A stretch of DNA of 64,000 nucleotides from Candidatus Thioglobus sp. (GCA_028345055.1 JAOMCO010000002.1:62001-126000); one strand, 5' to 3'; positions 1 to 9,590 are shown, counted from the first letter of the stretch. The notes: generated by a model not told the origin, from the letters alone. Program-made: numbers and translations.

Positions 1-237
1 AGTAGCTAAGTCAACAGCAGTAGTTGCAAGTGAATCTCCTTCCATGTCATAACTAGCAGTTAAAGTCGATGAACCTGCAGTACCGACAATAGTTAAGTCT
101 GCATCATACGAAGTTGTTGCAGCACTTGAGCCATTATCATCATATGATACTGAAGCTGATCCACTTAGTGCAACACCTGCAATTGCTCCTGTAGAAGCGA
201 CTGTTGATGCAGCAAATAGTGCGATTAATTTTTTCAT
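1..237 (-). CDS. Porin-like outer-membrane protein, N-terminal part
   Basis: This is the first 79 codons of a gene that continues beyond the left edge. It starts at an ATG (235-237) preceded by a GGAG ribosome site. The first ~20 residues (MKKLIALFAASTVASTGAIA) form a classic Sec signal peptide. The mature part is rich in Ser, Thr, Ala and Gly with alternating polar and hydrophobic residues (SGSASVSYDD, ADLTIVGTAG), as in amphipathic beta strands of a general porin. Porin identity is inferred from composition and from the strong promoter and long leader upstream. Another secreted beta-rich protein is possible. Confidence 0.6.
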   Translation of the reverse strand, partial: MKKLIALFAASTVASTGAIAGVALSGSASVSYDDNGSSAATTSYDADLTIVGTAGSSTLTASYDMEGDSLATTAVDLAT

Positions 238-263
238 TTTATTCTCCATTTAGAATATTTAAT

Positions 264-279
264 TGTTGGTAAACCAACA
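264..279 (-). promoter_or_regulatory. Hairpin in the porin 5' leader
   Basis: The sequence TGTTGGTAAACCAACA is a perfect inverted repeat (6-bp stem, 4-base loop). It lies between the predicted transcription start near 307 and the start codon at 237. A leader hairpin fits a stabilised, highly expressed porin mRNA. The role is inference. Confidence 0.4.
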
Positions 280-313
280 CCCTTTTGCTATTTTTACAAA
301 TAACAATAACTAC

Positions 314-342
314 ATAATAATGCCCTGAAGCTATATTGTCAA
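314..342 (-). promoter_or_regulatory. Sigma-70 promoter of the porin-like gene
   Basis: On the minus strand a perfect -35 box TTGACA (337-342) is followed by a 17-bp spacer and a -10 box TATTAT (314-319). The start would be near 307, giving a leader of about 70 nt. This is one of the closest matches to consensus in the window. Confidence 0.8.
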
Positions 343-542
343 CAATTATTTGAAAAAATAACACAAAAAGTTGTTTTTTTTCAACAATGCAGTTAATTTA
401 TAACTGTTTTAGTCTTATAAACCACTAAATTAAAGGGATTGTAATAATTCAACAAAAACCAATATGGAAATAATTTTTAAAAAATATATCAGTATTTAAC
501 TTCATAAACTAATCAAATTGTTGCAATTATGCAAAAGTATAA
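343..542. other. AT-rich gap upstream of the porin promoter
   Basis: This is the rest of the 351-bp gene-free stretch 238-588. It is very AT-rich, with A and T runs that could act as an UP element for the porin promoter. I see no coding frame, RNA gene or repeat in it. Confidence 0.5.
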
Positions 543-567
543 AAAAACCGGGTATGACCCGGTTTTT
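543..567. terminator. Rho-independent terminator, usable in both directions
   Basis: An 11-bp stem, AAAAACCGGGT / ACCCGGTTTTT, encloses an ATG loop and has A/T tracts on both sides. It lies directly downstream of the minus-strand gene ending at 589. On that strand the stem is followed by a T run, as expected for an intrinsic terminator. Confidence 0.9.
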
Positions 568-588
568 CATTATATTTATAATTCTAAT

Positions 589-1188
589 TTAAAACAGATA
601 GCCACCATGCCCTGCACCAATCATGCATAGAAGCATTGGAACAGAAAGAACAACATTAGTTCTTGATGCCATTGCAGCTGTAAATTTAGCTTTTGCTATT
701 TCTTCAGCAGAAGCCTCTACGATTCCAAGAACTTTTTTCTGATTTGGCCATATAAGAACCCAAACATTGAATAACATAATTGTACCCATCCAAGCTCCCA
801 AACTCATCATGGCTCCAGCTGGCGCTTGAAAAATAAACGTATTAACAAAACCATACTGTGGTGATATAGATAAAGCCCATGCACCTGTTAGCCACGTTGC
901 TGCAGCAGCCATTCGAAACCAAAGAAGAGCTCTTGGTGCTACATATTTTCCAATTGCAGCTGGCCCAGGACCCCCTTCATCAGCTAATGCATCTGCTAAT
1001 GCAGGGACTTGTACAAAATTAAAGTAATAAAGAAGTCCTATCCAAGTTACACCAAACAGAACATGAAGCCAGATACTTAGATTTCTTGTTAGTAAAGAAG
1101 AGTTTTCAGGTGAAAGAAAGATGGCTAAAAGTATAGCAAGAACAAAACCACTGATTATTGTGCCTCTTACTGAAGTTAATGGATTCAT
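589..1188 (-). CDS. Urate-oxidase-N-terminal-like membrane protein
   Basis: This 199-residue integral membrane protein has four or five hydrophobic helices. It carries the WLHVLFGVTWIGLLYYFNF segment near residues 40-58, typical of the membrane domain of PuuD-type urate hydroxylases (Urate_ox_N family). Family PuuD proteins also carry a C-terminal cytochrome c domain. Here there is none and no CxxCH motif, so urate oxidation cannot be assumed. His41 and other conserved histidines could bind haem. The gene stands alone, ends at a strong terminator and is transcribed away from its right neighbour. Family call fairly sure, function open. Confidence 0.6.
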   Translation of the reverse strand: MNPLTSVRGTIISGFVLAILLAIFLSPENSSLLTRNLSIWLHVLFGVTWIGLLYYFNFVQVPALADALADEGGPGPAAIGKYVAPRALLWFRMAAAATWLTGAWALSISPQYGFVNTFIFQAPAGAMMSLGAWMGTIMLFNVWVLIWPNQKKVLGIVEASAEEIAKAKFTAAMASRTNVVLSVPMLLCMIGAGHGGYLF

Positions 1189-1304
1189 AATAATAAGAAT
1201 TTAGTTTAAAGTTATATTATAAATTGTTCATAATCAATTAATTGTATTTTTATTTTTATTTACACTTATAATTAATTCTTCAATTAACTAAAAGCTGAAA
1301 TACT

Positions 1305-1868
1305 ATGTTACTTAATTTAAAAAAATTGATAATCTTCTCTATCTTATCCCTAGGAATATTTTCAATTTCATCAATAAATGCTGTCGAAGTACCTAATACT
1401 ATTGACTATGAAGATAGCAAATTGATACTTAATGGCAAAGGTACTCGAATTATTTTTTTCATGAAAGTCTATGATGGAAGTCTATATCTTCAAACTCAAA
1501 GCAGTGATGCTAAAAAAATAATTAATGATAATGCACCAATGGCTATTCGTATTGATGTCTCATCAACAATGGTCACTGCTGATGCAATGACAAAAGCTTT
1601 GAATGAAGGGCTTGAAAAATCAACAGGCAACAATACTGGCCCAATTAGTAAAGAAATTACTCAATTATCCTCATCTTTTGATAGTGGTGTTAGTTCTGGA
1701 GATTATTATGAATTTGTCTATTTGCCTGAAAAAGGTACGCACGTGCTTAAAAATAACAAACTTGTAGAATTAATAAAAGGGATAGAATTTAAAAAGGCTT
1801 TTTTTGGAATATTTCTATCAGACAATCCGATACAAAAAAACTTAAAGAAAGCAATGCTCGGAGGTTAA
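1305..1868 (+). CDS. Chalcone isomerase-like periplasmic protein
   Basis: This 187-residue protein has an N-terminal signal peptide ending near residue 26 (SSINA). The body matches the bacterial chalcone-isomerase-like family: LNGKGTR.IFFMKVYDGSLYL near residues 42-63, and a C-terminal FKKAFFGIFLSDNPIQKNLK that corresponds to the family's ending. Bacterial members are mostly uncharacterised and are not assumed to act on flavonoids; the fold is also found in fatty-acid-binding proteins. The next gene, an acyl-adenylating enzyme, begins 6 bp downstream, so a shared role with fatty acyl groups is plausible but inferred. Confidence 0.75.
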   Translation: MLLNLKKLIIFSILSLGIFSISSINAVEVPNTIDYEDSKLILNGKGTRIIFFMKVYDGSLYLQTQSSDAKKIINDNAPMAIRIDVSSTMVTADAMTKALNEGLEKSTGNNTGPISKEITQLSSSFDSGVSSGDYYEFVYLPEKGTHVLKNNKLVELIKGIEFKKAFFGIFLSDNPIQKNLKKAMLGG

Positions 1869-1874
1869 GTAAAT

Positions 1875-3515
1875 ATGTCAAATCACCCATCTTCATTTGC
1901 TGACTGGCAAAACTATCCTTCAACTCTAGATCCAATTCATGTCTCATGGCTAAAAAATGCCAAAAGATCAAAAACTGCTTTTGCTGTAGCAGATATTGAG
2001 GGAGTTGAGATATCTCACAAAAGGTTTTTGACTGGTGTTCTCTTATTTTCAAAAAAAATTGCAGCATATAGTCCTGAGCAAAATGTTGGACTTCTTTTAC
2101 CAAGTAGTGGTGGAGGCGCTATTGCCTCAATTGCTATTCTGGCTCTTGGTAAGACTATTGTAAATTTAAATTTTACTGCTGGAAAGAAGGCACTTGCATC
2201 TGCAGCAAAGCAAGCTGAATTGAAAAATATATATACCTCTCGTAAATTTTTAGACAAGATGCTAGAGAGAGGTATAGATTTAGAATCATTTTTCCCGAAT
2301 TGTAAACTTCTTATGCTAGAAGATATTCGTGAAGAAATCTCATCCTTAGCAAGAATTGGCACTCTACTAAAAGCTATTTTATTTCCTGCAAGTGTTATTA
2401 GAAAGAGTTATTTCAAAGAGGTTTCAATGAGTGACACAGCTGCCATTTTATTTTCAAGTGGAAGTGAAGGCTCTCCAAAAGGAGTTGAGCTATCGCATAG
2501 TAATATTGCTGCCAATGCTAAACAGGCAGCAATTGAATTGAGTGCTGTTGATAGCGATGTTATTATGTCAACGCTCCCAACTTTCCATGCGTTTGGATTT
2601 GCTATTACAACTTTAATGCCTCTTTCACAAGGCATACCCATTGTTTGTCATGCAGATCCAAAGGATGTGGTGACTATTGCATCTGGAATCCAGAAATATT
2701 CAGGAACGATACTTGTTGGAACTCCAACTTTTCTTAGAATGTACACTATAAATAAGAAAGTAAGCGTTGAATCAATGCAGTCTCTAAGGCTTGTTGTTGC
2801 AGGTGCTGAAAAATTAAGGTCAGAAGTCAGAGAGGGGTTTGAAAATAAATTCAATATGCCCGTATATGAAGGTTATGGTACAACAGAAACTTCACCTGGT
2901 GCATCTGTAAATTTACCTGATCTTGACTCTCCATATAAACTTAGAAATAGACCAGGCACAGTTGGTAAGTCATTTAGTGGTACAGAATTTAGGATAGTTG
3001 ATCCTGACTCTTTGGAGCCTATCCCTTCTGGTGAAGATGGATTAATTTTAATTGGTGGTCCGCAAATAATGAAAGGTTACCTTAAAATGCCAGAAAAAAC
3101 TGCTAAGGTAATTGAGCTAATCGATGGTTATAGATGGTACCGAACTGGAGACAAAGGCCATTTAGATGAGGATGGCTTCTTAACAATTGTTGATCGTTAC
3201 TCTAGATTTGCAAAGATTGGAGGAGAGATGATCAGCTTATCAACCGTTGAGGAGGAAATATTAGATGCTTGCAATGAAAAAGACTTAGAGATTGCAGCTA
3301 CTTGTCTGCCAGACCAGCGCAAAGGTGAAAAAATTGTTCTTCTATCAACTAATAATCTTGAGAAAAGTGAACTTACTAAAATTCTTTCAGATGCAAAAGT
3401 AAATCCTTTGTATCACCCCTCCTCTGTTCTTGTCGTTGATGAAATACCTAAACTTGGAAGTGGTAAAACAGACTTTGGTGCTACTAAAAAAATTGCATTA
3501 GTCAATGACCAATAA
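1875..3515 (+). CDS. AMP-binding acyl-CoA/acyl-ACP synthetase
   Basis: This 546-residue protein belongs to the ANL adenylate-forming superfamily. The ATP P-loop FSSGSEGSPKG is near residues 193-203, the YEGYGTTE motif at 331-338, YRTGDKG near 422-428, and the C-terminal catalytic Lys in GSGK near 531. The layout resembles the acyl-ACP synthetase half of Aas, the lysophospholipid acylation enzyme, more than a classical FadD. It would activate a fatty acid with ATP and pass it to CoA or ACP. The Aas acyltransferase half is absent. It is co-directional with the chalcone-isomerase-like gene (6-bp gap) and mutM (8-bp gap). Substrate unknown. Confidence 0.8.
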   Translation: MSNHPSSFADWQNYPSTLDPIHVSWLKNAKRSKTAFAVADIEGVEISHKRFLTGVLLFSKKIAAYSPEQNVGLLLPSSGGGAIASIAILALGKTIVNLNFTAGKKALASAAKQAELKNIYTSRKFLDKMLERGIDLESFFPNCKLLMLEDIREEISSLARIGTLLKAILFPASVIRKSYFKEVSMSDTAAILFSSGSEGSPKGVELSHSNIAANAKQAAIELSAVDSDVIMSTLPTFHAFGFAITTLMPLSQGIPIVCHADPKDVVTIASGIQKYSGTILVGTPTFLRMYTINKKVSVESMQSLRLVVAGAEKLRSEVREGFENKFNMPVYEGYGTTETSPGASVNLPDLDSPYKLRNRPGTVGKSFSGTEFRIVDPDSLEPIPSGEDGLILIGGPQIMKGYLKMPEKTAKVIELIDGYRWYRTGDKGHLDEDGFLTIVDRYSRFAKIGGEMISLSTVEEEILDACNEKDLEIAATCLPDQRKGEKIVLLSTNNLEKSELTKILSDAKVNPLYHPSSVLVVDEIPKLGSGKTDFGATKKIALVNDQ

Positions 3516-3523
3516 TTAGATGA

Positions 3524-4336
3524 ATGCCAGAGTTACCTGAAGTTGAAACCACACGAAAGGGTTTAGAGCCACTAATCACTGGTAGAAAAATATTATCTGT
3601 TCAAATATATAAAAAAAAACTTCGATGGGAGATACCATCTCACCTGAAAAAAACACTCAAGAATCAGACCATAAAAAAAATCACAAGGCGAGCAAAGTAT
3701 TTACTACTTCATTTTGATTTTGGAGAGCTAGTAATGCATCTTGGCATGTCAGGATCTATTAGTGTAGTAAACTCTTTTGAGCCATTAAAAAAGCATGAAC
3801 ATTTTGAACTTGAATTAGATAATAGTTCAAGCTTAAGATTTAATGATCCTCGAAGGTTTGGATCAGTTCTATGGCAAAAGTCTAATGAGACACTCACTCT
3901 TTTAAATAATTTGGGGCCAGAGCCCCTAAGTTATGAGTTTGACAATGATTCACTATTTGAAGCATCAAATGGAAAATCAAGGAATATCAAATCCTTCATT
4001 ATGGATAGCAATGTGGTTGTAGGGGTTGGCAATATATATGCCTCAGAAAGTCTTTTTCTAGCTGGAATATCTCCTATGAGAGTGGCTGGTAAAACTTCAA
4101 AGAGTCGCTTCATGGTTTTGACACAATGTATAAAAGATGTTTTGACTGATGCGATTAATAATGGTGGCACAACCCTTAATGACTTTTCAAATGTTGACGG
4201 CAACCCTGGATATTTTTCACAAATACTAAATGTATACGACAGGGATAACATGCCATGTGTCAGGTGCAGTGGTAAAATTAAGAGAATCATTCAAAATCAA
4301 CGATCAACATACTACTGCCCTAAATGTCAACACTAG
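3524..4336 (+). CDS. mutM: Formamidopyrimidine-DNA glycosylase
   Basis: This 270-residue Fpg/MutM removes oxidised purines such as 8-oxoguanine from DNA and nicks the abasic site. After Met removal the N-terminus is PELPEVET, giving the catalytic N-terminal proline and glutamate. The lysine of RRAKYLLLHF and the N-DPRRFG segment are in place. A C-terminal zinc finger is visible as CVRC...CPKC (last ~25 residues). Length matches the family. The end overlaps the next gene by 13 bp. Confidence 0.97.
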   Translation: MPELPEVETTRKGLEPLITGRKILSVQIYKKKLRWEIPSHLKKTLKNQTIKKITRRAKYLLLHFDFGELVMHLGMSGSISVVNSFEPLKKHEHFELELDNSSSLRFNDPRRFGSVLWQKSNETLTLLNNLGPEPLSYEFDNDSLFEASNGKSRNIKSFIMDSNVVVGVGNIYASESLFLAGISPMRVAGKTSKSRFMVLTQCIKDVLTDAINNGGTTLNDFSNVDGNPGYFSQILNVYDRDNMPCVRCSGKIKRIIQNQRSTYYCPKCQH

Positions 4337-4749
4337 ACAATCCAAAAAATCTATTTAAGAGCAACTGCTCCACAAACTCTGAACCATATGCTCTTCAGAA
4401 TCTTGGTGATATGATGGAACCAGAATTTAGTGAAAATTGTATTATCATCATTGACCCATCAATGCCCATTCATCATAAAGCTTATGTAATCATTGACTTC
4501 AATGATGAACTTTATTTTCGACAATACTTTGAAGAGAATGGACGGAAATTATTAAGATGTCTAAATTCTTCATATGCTGAAATTGAACTTTCTAAGGATT
4601 TTGAGGTTCGCGGATGCATTATTCAGCAAAAACAAAGAAAACTAAAGTCACTTCATTATTACTTACCAAATGAATTTACTGGAGAAATTGAATTTAGCAC
4701 GACCGGCAAAGAGAAAAAAAATAAATCTAGCACTATGTCATCCATATAA
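4324..4749 (+). CDS. Stand-alone LexA/S24-fold protein lacking the catalytic dyad
   Basis: This 141-residue protein resembles the C-terminal half of LexA and phage repressors (peptidase S24): a GD-x-MEP motif, then a beta-rich core with PSMPIHHKAYVIIDF. The nucleophile position in GDSMEP is Met30 (GDMMEP) and the general-base Lys position appears to be Arg66 (LYFRQY). Self-cleavage should therefore be impossible. There is no helix-turn-helix. It starts inside the end of mutM (13-bp overlap), suggesting co-translation with a DNA-repair gene, and overlaps the convergent pgeF gene by 17 bp. Fold call moderately sure; function unknown. Confidence 0.65.
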   Translation: MSTLDNPKNLFKSNCSTNSEPYALQNLGDMMEPEFSENCIIIIDPSMPIHHKAYVIIDFNDELYFRQYFEENGRKLLRCLNSSYAEIELSKDFEVRGCIIQQKQRKLKSLHYYLPNEFTGEIEFSTTGKEKKNKSSTMSSI

Positions 4750-5449
4750 GATGTGCCATTCTGCCTGAGTTAATTCCATCCCTTCGATACGAAAAAAAAT
4801 TATTTGACTCTTGAAAAGTGCATCTATCTCCACCAGAAATTGAATTTATTTGATAACCCTCAAGAATGACTCTAGCTGCATCATACAAATCAAGATAATT
4901 TTTATTACTTTTTATTGTAAAAGAACGTTCAAAGTTAATATTTTTCGATAAATAAAGACTCTTGACCTCATCACCAACCTCAAAGCATTTTTTTGAGATT
5001 GCAGGCCCAAGATGAACTACCAAATTATCTCCATTCGAGTTGAATGCTTTGATTAAATTTTCGATAATCCCAGAAGCTAGTCCTCTCCAACCTGCGTGAG
5101 CAATACCCACCATTGTGCCATCTTTATTGCTTACAAAAATAGGTAAGCAGTCAGCTGTCATAATTCCGCAGACAATTCCCAATTTAGACGAATAACTCGC
5201 ATCAGCCTGTACGATTTTTTTTATTGATGCTGCATCAATACAAGTTGATGAATGAGTTTGACTTATCCATACTGGATCTGTTGGTAAATCAAATTGAACT
5301 TTGAGAATTTTTCGATTTTCTAATACATTAGCTCGACTGTCATTTACATGAAGAGCTAAATTAAAATTATCGAAGTTTCCAGAGCTTTTTCCTCCATCAA
5401 TATATCTTTGGGTTGAAAGAAGTTTTACATTACCAGGAAAATGATTCAT
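4733..5449 (-). CDS. pgeF: PgeF/YfiH-type laccase-domain protein (peptidoglycan editing/purine nucleosidase family)
   Basis: This 238-residue protein has the family hallmarks ADCLPIF and HAGWRGLASGI in the centre and a cysteine/histidine metal-site pattern, with a C-terminal FFSYRRDG motif. Members act as purine nucleoside phosphorylases/adenosine deaminases, and in E. coli YfiH/PgeF prevents misincorporation of L-Ser in peptidoglycan. The start overlaps the stop of rluD by 1 bp, the conserved rluD-pgeF arrangement of gammaproteobacteria. Confidence 0.93.
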   Translation of the reverse strand: MNHFPGNVKLLSTQRYIDGGKSSGNFDNFNLALHVNDSRANVLENRKILKVQFDLPTDPVWISQTHSSTCIDAASIKKIVQADASYSSKLGIVCGIMTADCLPIFVSNKDGTMVGIAHAGWRGLASGIIENLIKAFNSNGDNLVVHLGPAISKKCFEVGDEVKSLYLSKNINFERSFTIKSNKNYLDLYDAARVILEGYQINSISGGDRCTFQESNNFFSYRRDGINSGRMAHLIWMT

Positions 5450-6393
5450 TAATCAAAATTATTTAGAACATCTAATAGTCTAGCCATATCATCGGGAAGT
5501 TCTATTTTCCATGACATTTCACTGCCTGATGTGGGATGTATTAGAGTTAATTTTTTTGAATGGAGTGCTTGCCTTTGAAAGGCTTTTAGCGCTTCTTTTA
5601 TTTCTTCACTAGCTTTCTTAGGAAATCTCAACCTACCTCCATATAATGGATCCCCAACCAATGGGTGACCAATGGAAGAAAGATGAACACGAATTTGATG
5701 GGTTCGACCAGTTTCTAAAGTAGCCTTTATATGGGTATGATTTGCATATCGATCTATGACCCTGTAATGAGTTACTGCATTTTTTCCATTAACTCTGACC
5801 GCCTGTTTAATTCTATCTTTAGAATCTCTTCCTATTGGATCATCAACAGTTCCACCTGAAATCATATTTCCATAAACAATGGCTGAATATTCCCTTTCAA
5901 CAGAATGCGTTTGGAACTGCTCAACAAGATATTTTTGTGTCTTTGGATTTTTAGCCACGACCATTAGGCCTGAAGTATTTTTATCCAATCTATGGACAAT
6001 ACCTGCTCTGTCCAATTTAGATAAATCAGCATTGTAATGGAGAAGAGCATTAGCAAGCGTCCCTTCCCGATTCCCAGCACCGGGGTGAGTAACAAGTCCA
6101 AAAGGTTTATTAATTATTAATATATCTTCATCTTCATAAACAATATCTAGTGGAATATTCTCTGCAGCCCATAGATTATTTTGCTTTTGTTTTATATTAA
6201 AATAAATAACCTCTTCGCCACTAACTTTATCTTTTGGTTTGAATGTATAGCCATTTAATAAGGCATCCCCAGCTTTAATTGTCGAAGTGATTTTTGAACG
6301 AGAGATGTTTGGCATCATTTCTGCCAACGCAGAATCAATTCTTTTGCCGCCAAATCTCTCTGGAAGAATGACTTTAATAAATTCCTCACTCAT
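5449..6393 (-). CDS. rluD: 23S rRNA pseudouridine synthase RluD
   Basis: This 314-residue protein has an N-terminal S4 RNA-binding domain (residues ~15-75) followed by the RluA-type catalytic domain. The active-site motif GIVHRLDKNTSGLMVVAK contains the catalytic Asp, and the GRTHQIRVHL motif follows. It converts uridines of helix 69 (1911, 1915, 1917 in E. coli) to pseudouridine. It is first in a two-gene unit with pgeF. Confidence 0.95.
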   Translation of the reverse strand: MSEEFIKVILPERFGGKRIDSALAEMMPNISRSKITSTIKAGDALLNGYTFKPKDKVSGEEVIYFNIKQKQNNLWAAENIPLDIVYEDEDILIINKPFGLVTHPGAGNREGTLANALLHYNADLSKLDRAGIVHRLDKNTSGLMVVAKNPKTQKYLVEQFQTHSVEREYSAIVYGNMISGGTVDDPIGRDSKDRIKQAVRVNGKNAVTHYRVIDRYANHTHIKATLETGRTHQIRVHLSSIGHPLVGDPLYGGRLRFPKKASEEIKEALKAFQRQALHSKKLTLIHPTSGSEMSWKIELPDDMARLLDVLNNFD

Positions 6394-6450
6394 GAGCTAT
6401 AGATTTGTAATAATTAAAAATTAATAAATTTAAACCAATAAAATCTAATT

Positions 6451-7323
6451 TCAGTCAATCAGATTTTGCAAGTATTGGCCATATTGATTGCTCCTCATTT
6501 CATTAGCAATTGACTTCAACTGTTTTTTATTAATATATCCTTTATCAAATGCAATCTCTTCGATACACGCAACCTTAAGACCCTGTCTTTTTTCAATAGT
6601 TTCAATAAACGTTGATGCTCCAAGCAATTCATCATGCTCTCCGGTGTCAAGCCAAGCATAACCCCTTCCCAAAACTTGAACTTTCAATCGACTCTCGTTT
6701 AAATAAATTTTATTTACGTCAGTTATTTCAAGCTCACCTCTATCTGAAGGTTTCAAATTTAGTGCATGATTTATTACATCGTTAGGATAAAAATAAAGTC
6801 CAGTTACTGCATAACTACTTTTTGGAATCGTAGGTTTTTCTTCGAGACTTAAAACTTTGCCAACATGGTCAAACTCTACAACACCATACCTTTTAGCTTT
6901 ATTCACATGATAACCAAAAATAGTTGCTGAGTTATGATTTGTAATATTCGACAGTGCCTCTTCAAGATAATCTGTAATGCCTTGCCCATAAAATATATTG
7001 TCACCTAAAATTAACGCCACTGGGTCAGAACCAATAAACTCCTTTCCTAAGATAAAAGATTGAGCGATTCCATCCGGAGATGGTTGGACCATGTATTCAA
7101 TCCTAATTCCAATTGAGGAGCCGTCTCCAAGAAGATTTTCAAATCGAGGAACGTCATCCATCGTGGAAATTATTAAAATTTCTGTTATTCCAGCCAACAT
7201 TAAAACTGAGAGTGGATAGTAAATCATTGGCTTATCATAGATAGGCAGGAGTTGTTTTGACACACCTTTTGTTATTGGATAGAGTCTTGTACCAGAGCCA
7301 CCAGCCAAAATTATACCTTTCAT
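6451..7323 (-). CDS. rfbA: Glucose-1-phosphate thymidylyltransferase
   Basis: This 290-residue nucleotidyltransferase makes dTDP-glucose from glucose-1-phosphate and dTTP. The N-terminal [30 protein letters not shown] signature is intact, as are LGDNIFYG and the EEKP segment. Length matches RmlA. The start overlaps the upstream rfbB stop by 4 bp (ATGA), so the two are translationally coupled. It feeds the dTDP-sugar branch with rfbB and the DegT aminotransferase. Confidence 0.96.
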   Translation of the reverse strand: MKGIILAGGSGTRLYPITKGVSKQLLPIYDKPMIYYPLSVLMLAGITEILIISTMDDVPRFENLLGDGSSIGIRIEYMVQPSPDGIAQSFILGKEFIGSDPVALILGDNIFYGQGITDYLEEALSNITNHNSATIFGYHVNKAKRYGVVEFDHVGKVLSLEEKPTIPKSSYAVTGLYFYPNDVINHALNLKPSDRGELEITDVNKIYLNESRLKVQVLGRGYAWLDTGEHDELLGASTFIETIEKRQGLKVACIEEIAFDKGYINKKQLKSIANEMRSNQYGQYLQNLID

Positions 7324-8399
7324 TTTTTATTCACTCCTATGCGCTTAAGCTTATAGTTTCCATTTTGAATTCTATCAGACCAAGACAAATTTTCTAGATA
7401 CCATTGGACTGTTTTAAGGATACCAGACTCAAAGTTTTCTTTTGGAATCCAGCCTAAATTAGATTTGATTTTATTTGAATCTATTGCATATCTTACATCA
7501 TGCCCAGGCCTATCTTCAACATAAGCAATCAATTCACTGTATGAACTGATTCCATTTAAATTTTCTGGCATTAGATTATCTAGAATTGCACAAATTTTTT
7601 TCGCAACTTCAATATTTTGAATTTCATTGTTTCCACCAATATTATAAGTTTCACCTATTACACCTTTAAATACAACATCCATCAAGGCATGAATATGATC
7701 TTCAACGAATAGCCAGTCTCTAATTTGGGTTCCATCACCATAGATTGGTATTTTCTTGCCATTAATCGCACTCAGAATAACATGTGGTATAAGCTTCTCA
7801 GGGAATTGATATGGGCCATAATTATTTGAGCAGTTTGTAATTAAAACTGGCAATCCATATGAACGATGCCACGCCCTAACTAAATGATCGGAGCTTGCTT
7901 TTGAAGCAGAATAAGGAGAACTTGGATCATAGCGTGTTTCCTCTAAGAAAAAATCAGAATTACTCTTTAAATCTCCATAAACTTCATCAGTTGAAACATG
8001 CAGAAACCGAAAATTATCCTTTTTTGGTCCTTGAAGTGTTTTGAAATAAATTCTTGAACTTTCTAAAAGGAAATAGGTGCCTAAAACATTGGTTTGAATA
8101 AATTCTAATGGCCCATCTATGGATCTGTCAACATGAGATTCTGCTGCCAGATGAATTACAATATCAGGCTTGTTCTCCTCAAATACCCTTGTTAATTTTT
8201 TAGAATTACAAATATCAACTTGCTCAAAAATGTAATTCTTATCTTCTGTAATAGATTCTAAAGACTCCAAATTTCCTGAATAAGTTAACTTATCAATATT
8301 AACTACTTTGTGATCTGTATTGGAGATAATATGTCTTACTAACGCAGAACCAATGAATCCTGCACCGCCAGTTACTAAGATAGTATATTTTTTATTCAT
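7320..8399 (-). CDS. rfbB: dTDP-glucose 4,6-dehydratase
   Basis: This 359-residue extended short-chain dehydrogenase has the NAD-binding TGGAGFIGS near residues 10-18 and the catalytic STDEVYG and [10 protein letters not shown] (YxxxK) motifs. It converts dTDP-glucose to dTDP-4-keto-6-deoxyglucose. It is coupled to rfbA by a 4-bp overlap. No rmlC or rmlD lies nearby, so the keto-sugar probably goes to the adjacent aminotransferase rather than to L-rhamnose. Confidence 0.96.
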   Translation of the reverse strand: MNKKYTILVTGGAGFIGSALVRHIISNTDHKVVNIDKLTYSGNLESLESITEDKNYIFEQVDICNSKKLTRVFEENKPDIVIHLAAESHVDRSIDGPLEFIQTNVLGTYFLLESSRIYFKTLQGPKKDNFRFLHVSTDEVYGDLKSNSDFFLEETRYDPSSPYSASKASSDHLVRAWHRSYGLPVLITNCSNNYGPYQFPEKLIPHVILSAINGKKIPIYGDGTQIRDWLFVEDHIHALMDVVFKGVIGETYNIGGNNEIQNIEVAKKICAILDNLMPENLNGISSYSELIAYVEDRPGHDVRYAIDSNKIKSNLGWIPKENFESGILKTVQWYLENLSWSDRIQNGNYKLKRIGVNKK

Positions 8400-8438
8400 T
8401 CTTTATAATTATCTTATTTACTTCATCTTAAAATATTA

Positions 8439-9590
8439 TCACCAGCCAGATTTTATAACTTTGCAGACTCTTCTAACGTCGTCTTCATTCATCATTGTAT
8501 GGAGAGGAAGAACTAAATATTTGTCCTCAATTTTGTCCATATTTGGAAATGCTTTTCCACTAGTAAAATCATTAAAAATTGAATATCTGTCATTACGAAA
8601 ATGCACTTGATTACTTTCAATTTTATTTTCTCTTAATTTTTCTTGCAGCCTGAATCTATCATCAACAATAATTGTAAAGAGCCAAGCAGCATGCTCTCGA
8701 TCTTCAAAATCATTTCCAACTATTTTTACCCTGTCATATCCAGTTAATTCATCACTATAGACCTTAAAAAGTTTTTTTCTTAATCTAGAAACTTCGTCAA
8801 ACTCTTTAATTGAAGCAATACCCATTGCAGCTGCAATATCTGTCATTTGGTATTTGTAACCAATTTCAGTGATATCATTTTCCCAAATGCCTGCTTGCTT
8901 AGCTTTTCTATCAATACCAAACCAACGAATTCGCTCTGCCTTGTCAATTAAATCTTTATTTTTTACAACCAGCATTCCACCATCACCAGTGGTTATATGT
9001 TTTATAGCTTGAAATGAAAACATTGTAAAATCAGAAATACTTCCAACTGATAAGCCTTTATATTTCGCTCCAACAGCATGAGCAGCATCTTCAATTATTG
9101 GAATACCCCACTCATCAGCAATGCTTTGCAATTCATCCATTTCACATGGTAAGCCCCCATAGTGCACACAAATTATTGCTTTAACATTCTTGTTCATCAA
9201 TTGATTAACGTGTTTAACATCTATATTCATAGTATTTGAATCAATGTCAGCAAATAGAATTTTAATGCCCATATACAAAAAGGGGATGTTTGTTGCTGTG
9301 CAAGTAAATACCGGTGCTATAACTTCATCGCCAGGCTTTAAACCAGCCAGGATATATGATAGATGCAATGCATCAGTTCCTGAGCCCACAGCAATTGAAG
9401 GAAGATTTGATGCAAATTTTTTACTAAAACTGTTTTCAAATAACTTAACCTTTGGGCCTTGACCAATCCAACGAGTATCAAGAACTTCCATTACAGAAGT
9501 TTTGGCTAACTTTGAGACATGAGGGTAAAACATAACAATATTGTCAGAGTCATCCTGCATCAATGACATATCTTTGACTGGTTTTTTCAT
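8439..9590 (-). CDS. DegT/DnrJ/EryC1/StrS-family sugar aminotransferase
   Basis: This 383-residue PLP enzyme aminates a keto-sugar nucleotide using glutamate. The GSGTDALHLSY phosphate-binding segment (69-79), the EDAAHAVGA motif and the PLP lysine Lys197 in SFQAIKHITTGDGG are visible. It sits 39 bp upstream of rfbB on the same strand, so its likely substrate is dTDP-4-keto-6-deoxyglucose, giving a 4- or 3-amino-dideoxy sugar for surface glycans. The precise product (VioA-, WecE- or FdtB-like) cannot be read from the sequence. Confidence 0.88.
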   Translation of the reverse strand: MKKPVKDMSLMQDDSDNIVMFYPHVSKLAKTSVMEVLDTRWIGQGPKVKLFENSFSKKFASNLPSIAVGSGTDALHLSYILAGLKPGDEVIAPVFTCTATNIPFLYMGIKILFADIDSNTMNIDVKHVNQLMNKNVKAIICVHYGGLPCEMDELQSIADEWGIPIIEDAAHAVGAKYKGLSVGSISDFTMFSFQAIKHITTGDGGMLVVKNKDLIDKAERIRWFGIDRKAKQAGIWENDITEIGYKYQMTDIAAAMGIASIKEFDEVSRLRKKLFKVYSDELTGYDRVKIVGNDFEDREHAAWLFTIIVDDRFRLQEKLRENKIESNQVHFRNDRYSIFNDFTSGKAFPNMDKIEDKYLVLPLHTMMNEDDVRRVCKVIKSGW

